In this document: positions 17,770 to 29,620 of the stretch, in pieces
Layout of the letters: every line of letters begins with the position of its first letter
Numbering within the stretch: the stretch's first letter is position 1
Assembly (NCBI GenBank): GCA_965199105.1
Contig: CBDAQO010000002.1
Coordinates: 3,162,001-3,226,000, forward strand
From: LMUY01 sp965199105
Lineage (GTDB): Bacteria; Pseudomonadota; Alphaproteobacteria; Acetobacterales; Acetobacteraceae
DNA: 64,000 nucleotides
Reading direction: 5' to 3'
Made by a program: the position numbers and the translations under genes
The notes under the pieces: model-generated
Seen by the model: the letters and a program-made list of their open reading frames with translations, nothing else
Told to the model about the DNA's origin: nothing
Databases searched by the model: none

Positions 17770-20620
17770 CGGTGTCGGCGTCCCCTGCCCCATCCTCGTC
17801 CCCCAAGCCGTCCGGACCGCCCAGGCCATCCGAGTCGTTGGGTTCGGCCACGCCGGGCGGCAAGAGGCTGCCGGGTGCTTCCAGCTCGGCCTCCTCCACG
17901 TCCGCCACTGCCTCCACCACTGGGAAGATGGCGGTGACGCTCTCGCCATCGCTCACCCGGAACAGGGTCACTCCGGAGGCCTGCCGCCCGGTGATGCGCA
18001 CGGCGTCGCCCCCGATGCGGATCAGCCGGCCGACATTGGTTACCAGCATCACGTCGGTGCCGGGGCGCACCGGGAAGGTGCCGACCACCTCGGTGCCCTT
18101 GCGGCCGCCCAGGATGATGTTGGTGATGCCCTGACCGCCGCGCCCGGTCACCCGGTAGTCGTAGGCCGAGGAGCGTTTGCCGAACCCGGCGTTGGTCACC
18201 GTCAGCAGCAGCTCCTCGCGCTGGGCCATCTCGTCGAGCCGTTCCTCGGCCACCTCGCCCACTTCGTCGGTGGTGGCGTCCTCGGCGTCGGCGTCGGCTT
18301 CCACCGAGCTGTCCACCTCCTCGCCCTGGCTGCGGCGGCGGGCGGCGGCCCCGCGCAGGAAGGCGGCGCGTTCGTGCGCGGTGGCTTCCACGTGCTGCAG
18401 GATGGAGAGGCTGATCACCTCGTCCCCGCTGGCCAACCGGATGCCGCGCACGCCCGGGCTGTCGCGGCCGGTGAACACGCGCACCACGTCGTCGCTGACC
18501 TGGAAGCGAATGCAGCGGCCACGCCGGGTCGACAGCAGCACGTCGTCGCCGTCGCGGCAGGTGGCGACGCCGATCAGCCGGTCACCCTCGTCGAGCTTCA
18601 TGGCAATCAGGCCGGAGGAGCGGACGCGGCCGAAATCGGACAGCTTATTGCGCCGCACGCCGCCGCTGGCAGTGGCGAACATGAGGTGCAGGTTGTCCCA
18701 CAGCGCCTCGTCCTGCGGCAGCGGCAGCACGGTGGTGACGGTGTCGCCGCCCAAGTCGGGCAGCAGGTTAACCAGCGCGCGGCCCTTGGCGGCCGGCTGC
18801 GTCTCCGGCAGGCGCCACACCTTCTCGCGGAACGCCTTGCCGCCGGAGGAGAAGAACAATACCCACTGGTGGGTGTGGGCGTTGAACGAGCGGGTGACCA
18901 CGTCGTCGCCGCGCATCCCCGCCGCCGACCGGCCGCGCCCGCCACGATGCTGCTGGCGGAACACGTCCAGCCCGGTGCGCTTGATGAAGCCGTCGCGGGT
19001 GATGGTGACGACCATCTGTCCGGGCTCAATCAGGCTCTCGTCGTCCTGGTCGGCCACCGCGTCCACGATCATGGTCATGCGCGGGCTGGCGATCTCGGCG
19101 CGCACCCGGGCCAGCTCCTCGCGCATCACCTCGAGCCGGCGCGGGCGGCTGCCGATGACCTCGAGCAGCTCGGCGATGCGGGCGGCGACCTCGCCCAGCT
19201 CGGCGTCGATCTTGTCGCGCTCGAGCCCGGTCAGCCGCGCCAGGCGCAGCTCGAGGATGCCGCGCGCCTGGGCGTCGGTGAGGCGCACGGTGTCGTTCAC
19301 GACGGTGTTGCCGCTGTCGTCGACCAGCGCCAGCAGCGCGCCGACGTCGCCGGCCGGCCAGTCGCGCGCCATCAGCTCGGCGCGGGCGGTTGCCGCATCG
19401 GGGCTGGCGCGGATGACGCGGATGACGTCGTCGATGTTGGCCACCGCGATGGCCAGGCCGACCAGCAGGTGGCCGCGTTCGCGCGCCTTCCCCAAGTCGA
19501 ACCGGGCGCGGCGGAGGATCACCTCCTCGCGGAACACCACGAAGCACTGCAGCGCGTCCTTCAGCCCCATCAGCCGCGGCTGGCCCCGGTCCAGCGCCAG
19601 CATGTTGACGCTGAACTGGGTCTGCAACTGGGTGAAGCGGTAGAGCTGGTTCAGCACCACCTCGGCGGTCGCGTCCCGCTTCAGCTCGATCACGATGCGC
19701 ATGCCATCGCGGTCGCTCTCGTCGCGCAAGTCGCTGATGCCCTCCACCTGCTTGGCCCGCACCAGCTCGGCGATGCGCTCGATCAGGCTGTTCTTGTTGA
19801 CCTGGTAGGGGATCTCGGTGACGACGATGGCGGTGCGGTCGCGGCGGATTTCCTCCATCGCGGCCTTGGCACGCAGCGGGATGCCGCCGCGCCCGGTGTC
19901 GTAGGCCTGACGGATGCCGGAGCGGCCGAGGATGATGCCGCCGGTGGGGAAATCCGGGCCCGGCACAATCTTCATCAGCTCGTCCAAGCTGATGTCGGGG
20001 TTGTCGATCAGCGCCAGCGTGGCGTCGATGATCTCACCCGGGTTGTGGGTCGGGATGTTGGTGGCCATGCCGACCGCAATCCCGCTGCCGCCGTTGACCA
20101 GCAGGTTGGGGAACGCCGCCGGCAACACGCGCGGCTCGACGTCGGCCTCGTCGTAGTTGGGGCCGAAATCCACCGTGTCGCTGTCGATGTCGGCCAGCAT
20201 GTGCATGGCCGCGCGGGACAGCCGCGACTCGGTGTAGCGCATGGCCGCCGGAGGGTCGCCGTCGATGGAGCCGAAATTGCCCTGGCCGTCGATCAGCGGC
20301 ACCCGCAGGCTGAAGGATTGGGCCATGCGCACCATGGCGTCGTAGAGCGCGCTGTCGCCGTGGGGGTGATACTTGCCCATCACTTCGCCCACGATACGGG
20401 CGGACTTGCGATACGGCTTGTCATGGGTGAAGCCGCTCTCCTGCATGGCATAGAGGATGCGGCGGTGCACCGGCTTCAGCCCATCCCGCGCGTCCGGCAG
20501 GGCGCGGCTGACGATGACGGACATCGCGTAGTCGAGGTAGGAGCGCCGCATCTCCTCTTCGAGCGTGACCGGATGCAGTTCGGGCTCGTCGGGGGGTGGC
20601 GGTGGGGCGGCCTCACTCAT
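17750..20620 (-). CDS. gyrA: DNA gyrase subunit A
   Basis: GyrA cuts and rejoins DNA in the gyrase tetramer. The 956-residue protein has the 5Y-CAP domain with AMRYTESRLS (catalytic Tyr129) and the quinolone-resistance region HPHGDSALYDAM, where the Ser and Asp of susceptible enzymes are kept (Ser90, Asp94). The C-terminal beta-pinwheel carries a GyrA-box-like segment (GRGGQGI). An acidic stretch of about 40 residues separates blades (EEVDSSVEADADAEDATTDE region), and the tail is also acidic (ending DADTDDDSLA). The ATG at 20620 starts a Pro-rich extension typical of the group. It is 105 bp downstream of ssb and coupled to coaD. Confidence 0.98.
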   Translation of the reverse strand: MSEAAPPPPPDEPELHPVTLEEEMRRSYLDYAMSVIVSRALPDARDGLKPVHRRILYAMQESGFTHDKPYRKSARIVGEVMGKYHPHGDSALYDAMVRMAQSFSLRVPLIDGQGNFGSIDGDPPAAMRYTESRLSRAAMHMLADIDSDTVDFGPNYDEADVEPRVLPAAFPNLLVNGGSGIAVGMATNIPTHNPGEIIDATLALIDNPDISLDELMKIVPGPDFPTGGIILGRSGIRQAYDTGRGGIPLRAKAAMEEIRRDRTAIVVTEIPYQVNKNSLIERIAELVRAKQVEGISDLRDESDRDGMRIVIELKRDATAEVVLNQLYRFTQLQTQFSVNMLALDRGQPRLMGLKDALQCFVVFREEVILRRARFDLGKARERGHLLVGLAIAVANIDDVIRVIRASPDAATARAELMARDWPAGDVGALLALVDDSGNTVVNDTVRLTDAQARGILELRLARLTGLERDKIDAELGEVAARIAELLEVIGSRPRRLEVMREELARVRAEIASPRMTMIVDAVADQDDESLIEPGQMVVTITRDGFIKRTGLDVFRQQHRGGRGRSAAGMRGDDVVTRSFNAHTHQWVLFFSSGGKAFREKVWRLPETQPAAKGRALVNLLPDLGGDTVTTVLPLPQDEALWDNLHLMFATASGGVRRNKLSDFGRVRSSGLIAMKLDEGDRLIGVATCRDGDDVLLSTRRGRCIRFQVSDDVVRVFTGRDSPGVRGIRLASGDEVISLSILQHVEATAHERAAFLRGAAARRRSQGEEVDSSVEADADAEDATTDEVGEVAEERLDEMAQREELLLTVTNAGFGKRSSAYDYRVTGRGGQGITNIILGGRKGTEVVGTFPVRPGTDVMLVTNVGRLIRIGGDAVRITGRQASGVTLFRVSDGESVTAIFPVVEAVADVEEAELEAPGSLLPPGVAEPNDSDGLGGPDGLGDEDGAGDADTDDDSLA

Positions 20621-20725
20621 TGCCGAAGCTATAGCCCGGACCGGCCGAAACGTCCAACCGGGGCGCCCCATCCCCGGGGCGGACAGCGCCGCCGAGCGCC
20701 CCGCTGCGCGACCGCACGACGGACG

Positions 20726-21220
20726 TTAAAAGGGGATGTCGTCGTCCAGGTCGCCGCCCTTGCTGGGCTCCCAGGCGGGGGAGCCGCCGCCGCCGCCGCC
20801 GCGGGCCGGCTGTCGGGCGGCCGGGCGGGAGGCGCCTTCATCGTCACCGCCCATGCCGCCACCACCGCCGCGGCTGTCGAGCAGGGTCAGTTCGCCGCGG
20901 AACCGGGCGAGCACCACCTCGGTGATCTCCTTCTCGACGCCGCTCTGGTCGGTATACTTGCGGCTCTCGAGCGCGCCCTCGATGTAGACCTTGGTTCCCT
21001 TCTTTACGTAGCGCTCGGCGATCTCACCCAGCTTCTCGTTGAAGATCGACACCCGGTGCCACTGGGTCTTCTCCTTGCGCTCGCCCGACGCACGGTCGTT
21101 CCAGGTCTCGCTGGTGGCGATGGAGAAACTGACCACCTTGCCGCCCGACGTCATGGAGCGCGCCTCCGGGTCGCGCCCGACATTGCCGACGAGGATCACC
21201 TTGTTGACGCTGCCAGCCAT
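20726..21220 (-). CDS. ssb: Single-stranded DNA-binding protein
   Basis: The 164-residue product has the OB-fold start MAGSVNKVILVGNVGRDPE, the TWNDRASGERKEKTQWHRV block, a Gly-rich linker, and the acidic tip DDDIPF that binds partner proteins. It coats single-stranded DNA in replication and repair. GGAGGGG lies six bases before the ATG. No LexA box was found in its upstream region. It is the first gene of the ssb-gyrA-coaD stretch. Confidence 0.97.
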   Translation of the reverse strand: MAGSVNKVILVGNVGRDPEARSMTSGGKVVSFSIATSETWNDRASGERKEKTQWHRVSIFNEKLGEIAERYVKKGTKVYIEGALESRKYTDQSGVEKEITEVVLARFRGELTLLDSRGGGGGMGGDDEGASRPAARQPARGGGGGGSPAWEPSKGGDLDDDIPF

Positions 21221-21320
21221 CGACCACCCCTCCAGAACAAGCCTTAGCCTAGCGCGGCGCGTTGGGTGAGCCAAATCACCGTTAATCGTGGCGTGCGATT
21301 GCTCAGGGAACGCAACGGCT

Positions 21321-21346
21321 CCCTCTCCCGCCCGCGGGAAAGGGAG
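21321..21346. repeat. CCCTCTCCC-type intergenic palindrome, copy 2
   Basis: CCCTCTCCCG and GCGGGAAAGGGAG flank a short loop in the 158-bp gap between ssb and the SGNH hydrolase gene. Same family as the five other intergenic copies. Confidence 0.6.
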
Positions 21347-21378
21347 AATGCAGCGGGTGCGATCGCCGCGCTTCGGCG

Positions 21379-23085
21379 CTAGCTCGGCAGGGTGAAGCCG
21401 CTGAACACCGTTTGCACCAGCGGCGCCAGGATGCTGGTGTGCACGGCCTGGGTCGGGTGCGTGCCGTCGTTGGTGTAGCCCGGCGTCCATACGCCGGAGC
21501 TGCCGTTCTGCAGCTCCACCGCCGCAGCGCGGTCGATGATGCCGGTGATGGTGCGGCCGTTCAGCCCGGTGAACAGGCCGCCCCCGCCCGAGCGCAACCA
21601 GGTGTTCACCGTCTTGCGGTTGCCGTCATACACGCTGCTGACCGACTGGTTCGCGACCGTGGCGTAACTGTCGGTGCTGTTCACCCCGCCCGGCATGCAG
21701 GTGCTGTAGAACAGGCCCGCCGGGTTGAAGGCCAACAGGTCCTGGCAGAGCCACTGCATCATGGCAATGATGTTGGCCGAGCTGGTGCTGGCGGTCACGT
21801 CGTTGATGCACAGCCCGACGACGAACACGCAGGCGCCGAAATTCACCGTCGGCGCCAACTGGCCCAGCATGCCCAGGCGCATGAAGCGGCGGTTTTGGGT
21901 CAGGTACCAGTCGCCCAGGGCGTCGCCGGTGCGGGTGATGGAGAGCAGGCCGAAGCCGCCCGCCATCTGCAGGCCGCGCTCCACCCAACCACTGTTCTGC
22001 AGGCTGTCGCCGCTATCCACCGACGTGCCGGCGCCGCCGATGATGCCATAGTCGATGCTGTCGCCCACGATGCAGGCCCAGGGCGCCGGCTGCTCGGGCA
22101 GGCCGAGCGTGATGGTGTCCATTCCCGCCGCGCCGGTGCCGGGCGTGAGGGTAGTGGAGGTGAGCGCGCCGCTGCGCCAGGTGCCGGCGCTGGCGAAGTA
22201 GTCGACGCCCATCGTGGTGCGCTGTACGCCCGGTGGGCCGCCGATGGTGGCGATGCGTTCGGCATAGGGCGCGCCCTTCGGCAAGGCGAGGCGGATCGGG
22301 TCGGTGACGACGAAGCCGCCATCGGGGATCAGCAGCGTCGTGTTGGGCGACAGGCCGTCATAGTGCAGCCCGATGCCGACCGGGATGACGGCGGCGGCGT
22401 TGGTGCCAGTCTGGGTGCCCGCCGGCTCCACGCCGAGCTGGGCGGCCAAGCCGTATTCCTGCCATTGGAAGCCGAACAGCGCCCCGGTGCCGGCCGACGC
22501 GCCGCCGCCGCGCTTGGTGGCGCTCGCCGCCGCCGTGCCGTCGGCCAGCGGGGCGGCATAGGCGCCCGGATCGGCCACCTTGACCTCGGCCACCGCGCCG
22601 CCGGACCCCACTCGGGTGATGATCAGCACCAAGGCCGTCATGTCCGCGGCGCCCTTGCTGAACAATAGCACGTCACCCACGGTATAACTGCTGCCCGCGG
22701 TGGACGCGGTGGCCGCGGCGCAGGCATAGGCCCCGGTCACCCCGGCGAAGTTGCCCACCACCGGCTGCTCGAACGGGTTCATCTGGAACGCCATCAGCAC
22801 CGTGCGCAGCGAGGAGCAGCTCACCGCCACCGTCTTGGTGACGCGCGTCAGCGTGTCGGGGTAGGTCGTGGCCGGCGTGCCTTCGGTGCCGTTGGTGCTG
22901 TTGCGGTTGGTCACCGGCTGCCACAGCGGGCGGCCGCTGATCTGGCGCAGTGCCGGCGGCACGGGAGGCACCACGCTGGCCGCCCGCGCGGCGAAGGGCA
23001 GCGCCGCGCGCGCGGCGAAGGGCAGCGCCGCCACGCCGGCCAGCAGCGTTCGGCGCCGCAGCGGCGCGCGCTCGGAAGGCTGCAT
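21379..23085 (-). CDS. Exported SGNH hydrolase, possible Tat substrate
   Basis: The 568-residue product begins with a signal peptide containing APLRRRTLLAGVAALPF, which has a twin-arginine look but lacks the full Tat motif. Its hydrophobic/Ala part is duplicated (ALPFAARA twice). The C-terminal half is an SGNH hydrolase with CIVGDSIDYG (Ser nucleophile), VVGLCINDVTA (the Gly-x-Asn-Asp block) and DGTHPTQAVH (Asp-x-x-His). The first 280 residues hold a Gly/Ala/Thr-rich beta region of unknown type. The ATG overlaps the stop of the upstream repeat-protein gene by one base, so both are made together. A role in trimming esterified surface glycan is inference. Confidence 0.8.
   Translation of the reverse strand: MQPSERAPLRRRTLLAGVAALPFAARAALPFAARAASVVPPVPPALRQISGRPLWQPVTNRNSTNGTEGTPATTYPDTLTRVTKTVAVSCSSLRTVLMAFQMNPFEQPVVGNFAGVTGAYACAAATASTAGSSYTVGDVLLFSKGAADMTALVLIITRVGSGGAVAEVKVADPGAYAAPLADGTAAASATKRGGGASAGTGALFGFQWQEYGLAAQLGVEPAGTQTGTNAAAVIPVGIGLHYDGLSPNTTLLIPDGGFVVTDPIRLALPKGAPYAERIATIGGPPGVQRTTMGVDYFASAGTWRSGALTSTTLTPGTGAAGMDTITLGLPEQPAPWACIVGDSIDYGIIGGAGTSVDSGDSLQNSGWVERGLQMAGGFGLLSITRTGDALGDWYLTQNRRFMRLGMLGQLAPTVNFGACVFVVGLCINDVTASTSSANIIAMMQWLCQDLLAFNPAGLFYSTCMPGGVNSTDSYATVANQSVSSVYDGNRKTVNTWLRSGGGGLFTGLNGRTITGIIDRAAAVELQNGSSGVWTPGYTNDGTHPTQAVHTSILAPLVQTVFSGFTLPS
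22991..23038. repeat. 24-bp tandem duplication in the signal peptide of the SGNH gene
   Basis: GCGAAGGGCAGCGCCGCGCG and its following bases recur 24 bp later (second copy from 23015). The result is a repeated ALPFAARA in the signal peptide. The frame is kept; one copy would suffice for export. Confidence 0.7.
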
Positions 23086-25196
23086 CAGCGCACCTTAATG
23101 GTGAGCGGGCAGGACGAGGTGGTGCAAACCAGGCTGATCGACTCGGGCGACACGTTGCCGGGCTGGTCCTCCAGGTAGGCCGACCCGGCGGGGATCGGCA
23201 CCGACCCGGCGGCGCAGCCAGTGCCGCTCACCACCGCCGTGCTGGTGTAGTTCATGCACACCGTGGCCGTGCCGACGTTCCACAAATGCAGCCCGGTGCG
23301 CGCCGCAACCGCCGCCAACGCGCTCGGCACCGCCGCGGTGGAGGTGGCGGTGGTGCTGGCGTCGGTCCACGCGCCGGACCGGGCCGCCTGCACGAAGCTG
23401 CTCACCCCCACGTTCTGCATGGCGGGGAAGTTCTGCACGTGCACCTGGGAGCCGCCGTCCGAGTTTAGCGCCGCCTGCATCGCCGACGTCGCCGCACCGC
23501 TCGGCAGCGGCAGGGCGGAGGCGCTGACCGGCTGGATCGGCGGCAGGTTGCTCACGCTGACCGAGCCGATCGCGTTGCCGCCCGACGGCAGCGAAGGCAG
23601 CGTGGACACCGCGACCGTGCCCGACACTCCCTGCGTGGTCGGCAGGTTGCTCACGCTCACCGAGCCGATCGCGTTCGAGCCGGTGGGCAGCGCTGGCAGC
23701 GACGCGACTGTAACGCTGCCGGACACCGGCTGGGTGGCTGGGAAGTTCGAAATATGGGCCAGCGCGCCGCCATCCGAGTTCAGCGCCGGCTGCAGCGCCG
23801 CGGTCGCCGCGCCCGTGGGCAGCGGCAAGGCACTGGCCGAGACCGGCTGGGTGGCCGGGAAGTTGCTGACATGCGTCAGCGCGCCGCCATCGCCGTTTAG
23901 CGCTGGCTGCTTGGCCGCGGTCGCCACCCCGCTGGTGTTGCTGGCAATGGTGCTCAGCGACGAAATCTCGCTCGACTGGTTGTTGGCCGTGGCCGCACCC
24001 GAGGGCAGCGGCAGAGTCGCGGCACTGACTGCCTGCGTCGCCGGCAGGTTGCTCACGCTCACCGAGCCGATCGCGTTGGATCCGTTCGGCAGCGCGGGCA
24101 GGCTCGACACCCCCACCGTGCCCGACACCGCCTGGCTAGTGGGAAAATTGCCGATGCTCACCGTGCCGATGGCGTTGGTGCCGGCCGGCAGCGCGGGCAG
24201 GCTCGACACGCCCACCGTGCCCGACACCGCCTGGCTGCTGGGGAAGTTGCCGACGCTCACCGTGCCGATGGTGTTGGTGCCGCTCGGCAGCGCCGGCAGG
24301 CCCGAAACCGCCACCGTGCCGGACACCGGCTGCGTGCTCGGGAAGTTGGACACCGAGATGGAGCCCGACACCGTGGTCGAGGTCGGGTTCATGATGTGGA
24401 CCTGCGCGCCGCCATCGGCGTTGATCGCCGGCTGCAACGCCGCGGTCGCCGCCCCGGACGGCAGCGGCAGCGCCGTGGCACTGACCGCCTGGGTGGCGGG
24501 CAGGTTGCTCACGCTGACCGACCCGATCGCGTTCGAGCCGGTCGGCAAGGCGGGCAGGCTGGAGACGCCCACCGTGCCTGACACCGGCTGCGTCGCCGGC
24601 AGGTTGCTCACGCTCACCGAGCCGATCGCGTTCGAGCCGCTCGGCAGCGCGGGCAGGCTGGTGACGGCGAAGGTGCCCGAGGTGAGGCTGCTGGGGAAGT
24701 TGGTGATGTGGGACCACGCGCCGGAGTCGTTCGGGTCCAGCTCCGGTTGCTGCGCCGAACTGGCCGCCCCGCTCGGCAGCGGCAGGCTGGCCGCGCTCAC
24801 CGCCACCGCCAGCGCGCCGGGTCCGCCGCCCTGCACGCCCACCACCTGGGACGGCGCGGTGCCCGGCGTCGTGGTCGGCACCGCGCCACCGCTCGACGTG
24901 CCGTTCACGGTCACCGTGCCGCTGTCCACCGTCACGTGCAGCGGATAGCCGGCCACGCCGCAATACTCGGCGAAATAGGTGCTGTTGGTGGAGCTGCAGC
25001 CCAGGATGACCGTCGAAGCCCGGCCGTCCTTGGTGGCATACGACGACGAAACCGGCGATTGCGCGCGCGACGCCGATGGCAGCAGGATCAGCGCGACCAG
25101 GCCGGCAACCCACAACACGCGGCTCGCTCGCGGGGCGAGGGTTGGCGCGGCGAGCACCGCAACACAAGTCAGCTTTGGACGGGAGGCTCGCTTCAT
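23085..25196 (-). CDS. Exported 703-residue repeat protein, phage-virion-like
   Basis: A signal/anchor segment (VLWVAGLVALILLPSASRAQ, about residues 26-45) precedes a head domain with SSSYATKDGRASTVILGC. Most of the protein (about residues 150-590) is an array of related units. One type is built on SVSVSNLPATQPVSGTVGV plus LPALPTGSNAIG (33 residues), another on LPLPSGAATAALQPALNSDGG. A C-terminal domain has LHLWNVGTATVCMNYTS and SGTGCAAGSVPIPAGS. Similar SNLPATQPVSG repeats occur in phage structural proteins. The product should form an elongated beta-rich stalk outside the cell. It is divergent from uvrA and coupled to the SGNH gene. Function unknown; adhesin, fibre or domesticated virion part are options. 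Confidence 0.75.
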   Translation of the reverse strand: MKRASRPKLTCVAVLAAPTLAPRASRVLWVAGLVALILLPSASRAQSPVSSSYATKDGRASTVILGCSSTNSTYFAEYCGVAGYPLHVTVDSGTVTVNGTSSGGAVPTTTPGTAPSQVVGVQGGGPGALAVAVSAASLPLPSGAASSAQQPELDPNDSGAWSHITNFPSSLTSGTFAVTSLPALPSGSNAIGSVSVSNLPATQPVSGTVGVSSLPALPTGSNAIGSVSVSNLPATQAVSATALPLPSGAATAALQPAINADGGAQVHIMNPTSTTVSGSISVSNFPSTQPVSGTVAVSGLPALPSGTNTIGTVSVGNFPSSQAVSGTVGVSSLPALPAGTNAIGTVSIGNFPTSQAVSGTVGVSSLPALPNGSNAIGSVSVSNLPATQAVSAATLPLPSGAATANNQSSEISSLSTIASNTSGVATAAKQPALNGDGGALTHVSNFPATQPVSASALPLPTGAATAALQPALNSDGGALAHISNFPATQPVSGSVTVASLPALPTGSNAIGSVSVSNLPTTQGVSGTVAVSTLPSLPSGGNAIGSVSVSNLPPIQPVSASALPLPSGAATSAMQAALNSDGGSQVHVQNFPAMQNVGVSSFVQAARSGAWTDASTTATSTAAVPSALAAVAARTGLHLWNVGTATVCMNYTSTAVVSGTGCAAGSVPIPAGSAYLEDQPGNVSPESISLVCTTSSCPLTIKVR
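23500..24720. repeat. Coding repeat array, 99-bp and longer units
   Basis: The stalk-coding part consists of diverged units of 99 bp (33 codons), interspersed with a second unit type. Two neighbouring 99-bp copies around 24100-24300 are nearly identical, differing by a handful of bases, which suggests recent duplication or conversion. This is coding sequence, not a CRISPR. Confidence 0.8.
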
Positions 25197-25302
25197 GCCA
25201 AACACCTGTATGGGAGGGGGAGCGAGCGGCCGGACCAAGCACAAGGAAGGTCAGAGGGGGCGGAAGACGCTTCCCGCACGCTCGCGAACTCCCATATAAC
25301 CG

Positions 25303-25317
25303 GAACAAGACGTGAAC
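25303..25317. promoter_or_regulatory. LexA (SOS) box upstream of uvrA
   Basis: GAACAAGACGTGAAC reads GTTC-N7-GTTC on the other strand, an exact match to the alphaproteobacterial LexA operator. It lies 52 bp before the uvrA ATG, so uvrA should be SOS-repressed. It also lies 107 bp before the divergent repeat-protein gene, which could be affected. Confidence 0.85.
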
Positions 25318-25368
25318 GCAAGTTGCGTATGCATGCGGCGCAGGGGCGCCGCCGCGTAGGGAGGACTG

Positions 25369-28278
<2,910 letters not shown>

Positions 28279-28295
28279 CTCACCTGCCGCGTAAG

Positions 28296-28326
28296 CCCTC
28301 TCCCTCCGGGCGAGGTTAGGTGAGGG
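28296..28326. repeat. CCCTCTCCC-type intergenic palindrome, copy 3
   Basis: CCCTCTCCCTCCGGGCGAGG followed by TTAGGTGAGGGG, just after the uvrA stop. It is a degenerate member of the family and may help terminate uvrA transcription. Confidence 0.5.
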
Positions 28327-28354
28327 GCAAGCCGCACCAGACCGGACGAAAAGC

Positions 28355-29551
28355 ATGCCTTCCATCGACACCGCCCGCTTCCTCGCCGACCTCAACGCTC
28401 TGCGCCAGATCGGCGCCTACAAAACCGGCGTCCATCGCCCGACCTACACCGCGCAGGACATGGAGTCCCGCCGGTGGCTGATGGCGCGCATGGCCGAGAT
28501 CGGGCTCGAGGCCACGCTGGATGGCATCGGCAATGTCTTCGGCCGCCATCCCGGCCACGGCCCGCACATGCTGGTTGGCAGCCACATCGAAAGCCAGAAC
28601 CAGGCCGGCTGGCTCGACGGTGCCTTGGGCGTGGTGGCCGGGTTGGCGCTCGCCCGCAGCGGACTGCCAGTGGACGTGATCGCGTTTGCCGATGAGGAGG
28701 GCCACTTCGAGGGCGGCTTCCTCGGCAGCCGCTCCTTCTTGGGCGAACTCAGCGACGCCGAAATGGACCGCTGCCGCAGCCGCAACGACGGCTCACCCCT
28801 GCGCGACGCCCTCGCCGCCGCCGGGTTGGCTGGGCTGCCGCGCCTGACCGTCGAGCGGGACCGCTACCGCGGCTTTTTCGAGCTGCACATCGAGCAGGGC
28901 ACCCGCCTGGAGCAGGCAGACCACCACGCGGGCGTGGTGAACGGCATCGTCGCCATCTGGCAGTTCCGCCTCGTCGTGGAGGGCCAGCAGGACCACGCCG
29001 GCGGCACCACCATGGTCGAGCGGCGCGACGCCGGGCTCACCGCCGTGCGCCTGCTCGCCGCCATCGACGCCGAGTTCCCCCGCATCATCGGCGACCGCAC
29101 CACCTGGACCACCGGGCAGATCAAGCTCGACCCGGGCGCCCCCTCCATCATCCCCGGCCGCGCCGAGGTGCTGTTCCAATACCGCGACGTGGAATGGAGC
29201 GTGCTGGAGCGGCTGGAAGCCTGCCTGCGCCGCCTCATCGCCGACAGCAACCGGCGCGAACGCTGCACCACCTCGCTCGAGGTGATCCGCCGCTCCATCC
29301 CCGCTCTGTGTGACCCGGCGTTGATGGCCGCCCTCGACATGGCCGCCGAACGCCACGCCCCTGGCGCCTGGCAACGCATGCCCAGCGGCGCCGGCCACGA
29401 CGCGCAGGTGATGGCGACGGTGATGCCGGTGGCCATGCTGTTCACCCCCAGCATCGGCGGCATCAGCCATCACTGGGCCGAGGACACCAAGGAGGCGGAC
29501 CTTGCGCTGTGCTGCGAAATCCTTGCCGACGCAGCCGCCGCGCTCCTCTGA
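28355..29551 (+). CDS. M20-family amidohydrolase (N-carbamoyl-amino-acid hydrolase/allantoate amidohydrolase type)
   Basis: The 398-residue metallohydrolase has metal-ligand blocks in order: LVGSHIESQ, GALGVVAGL, FADEEGHFEGGFLGSRSF with the catalytic Glu, ELHIEQG, and SGAGHDAQ near the C-terminus. This is the M20 subgroup that removes carbamoyl groups from N-carbamoyl-L-amino acids or cleaves ureidoglycolate/allantoate. The usual GSHxDT aspartate is replaced by Glu (SHIES), a small departure that also occurs in relatives. It stands alone between two dispersed palindromes, without pyrimidine or purine catabolic genes nearby, so the substrate is open. Confidence 0.85.
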   Translation: MPSIDTARFLADLNALRQIGAYKTGVHRPTYTAQDMESRRWLMARMAEIGLEATLDGIGNVFGRHPGHGPHMLVGSHIESQNQAGWLDGALGVVAGLALARSGLPVDVIAFADEEGHFEGGFLGSRSFLGELSDAEMDRCRSRNDGSPLRDALAAAGLAGLPRLTVERDRYRGFFELHIEQGTRLEQADHHAGVVNGIVAIWQFRLVVEGQQDHAGGTTMVERRDAGLTAVRLLAAIDAEFPRIIGDRTTWTTGQIKLDPGAPSIIPGRAEVLFQYRDVEWSVLERLEACLRRLIADSNRRERCTTSLEVIRRSIPALCDPALMAALDMAAERHAPGAWQRMPSGAGHDAQVMATVMPVAMLFTPSIGGISHHWAEDTKEADLALCCEILADAAAALL

Positions 29552-29558
29552 TACGACA

Positions 29559-29581
29559 CCCTCTCCCGCTTACGGGAGGGG
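29559..29581. repeat. CCCTCTCCC-type intergenic palindrome, copy 4
   Basis: CCCTCTCCCGCTTACGGGAG and following Gs form a near-perfect hairpin right after the M20 hydrolase stop. It could act as a bidirectional terminator between the hydrolase and the aquaporin remnant. Confidence 0.6.
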
Positions 29582-29620
29582 GTCGGGCTGAGGGTGGCGC
29601 TCGCAGCTTATGACCTGCCG

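Noticed and set aside
17717..21247. Plus-strand open frame of 1176 codons opposite gyrA and ssb
   Set aside because: It is the mirror of GC-rich genes. The translation is rich in His/Arg/Gly/Gln with no domain, while the minus strand encodes clear GyrA and SSB.
23500..24720. CRISPR-like regular spacing
   Set aside because: Unit length is about 99 bp, units are coding and in frame, and no short identical repeats with unique spacers are present.
23254..24948. Plus-strand open frame of 564 codons opposite the stalk gene
   Set aside because: The repetitive, stop-free antisense arises from the coding repeats. The sense frame has a signal peptide and coupling to the SGNH gene.
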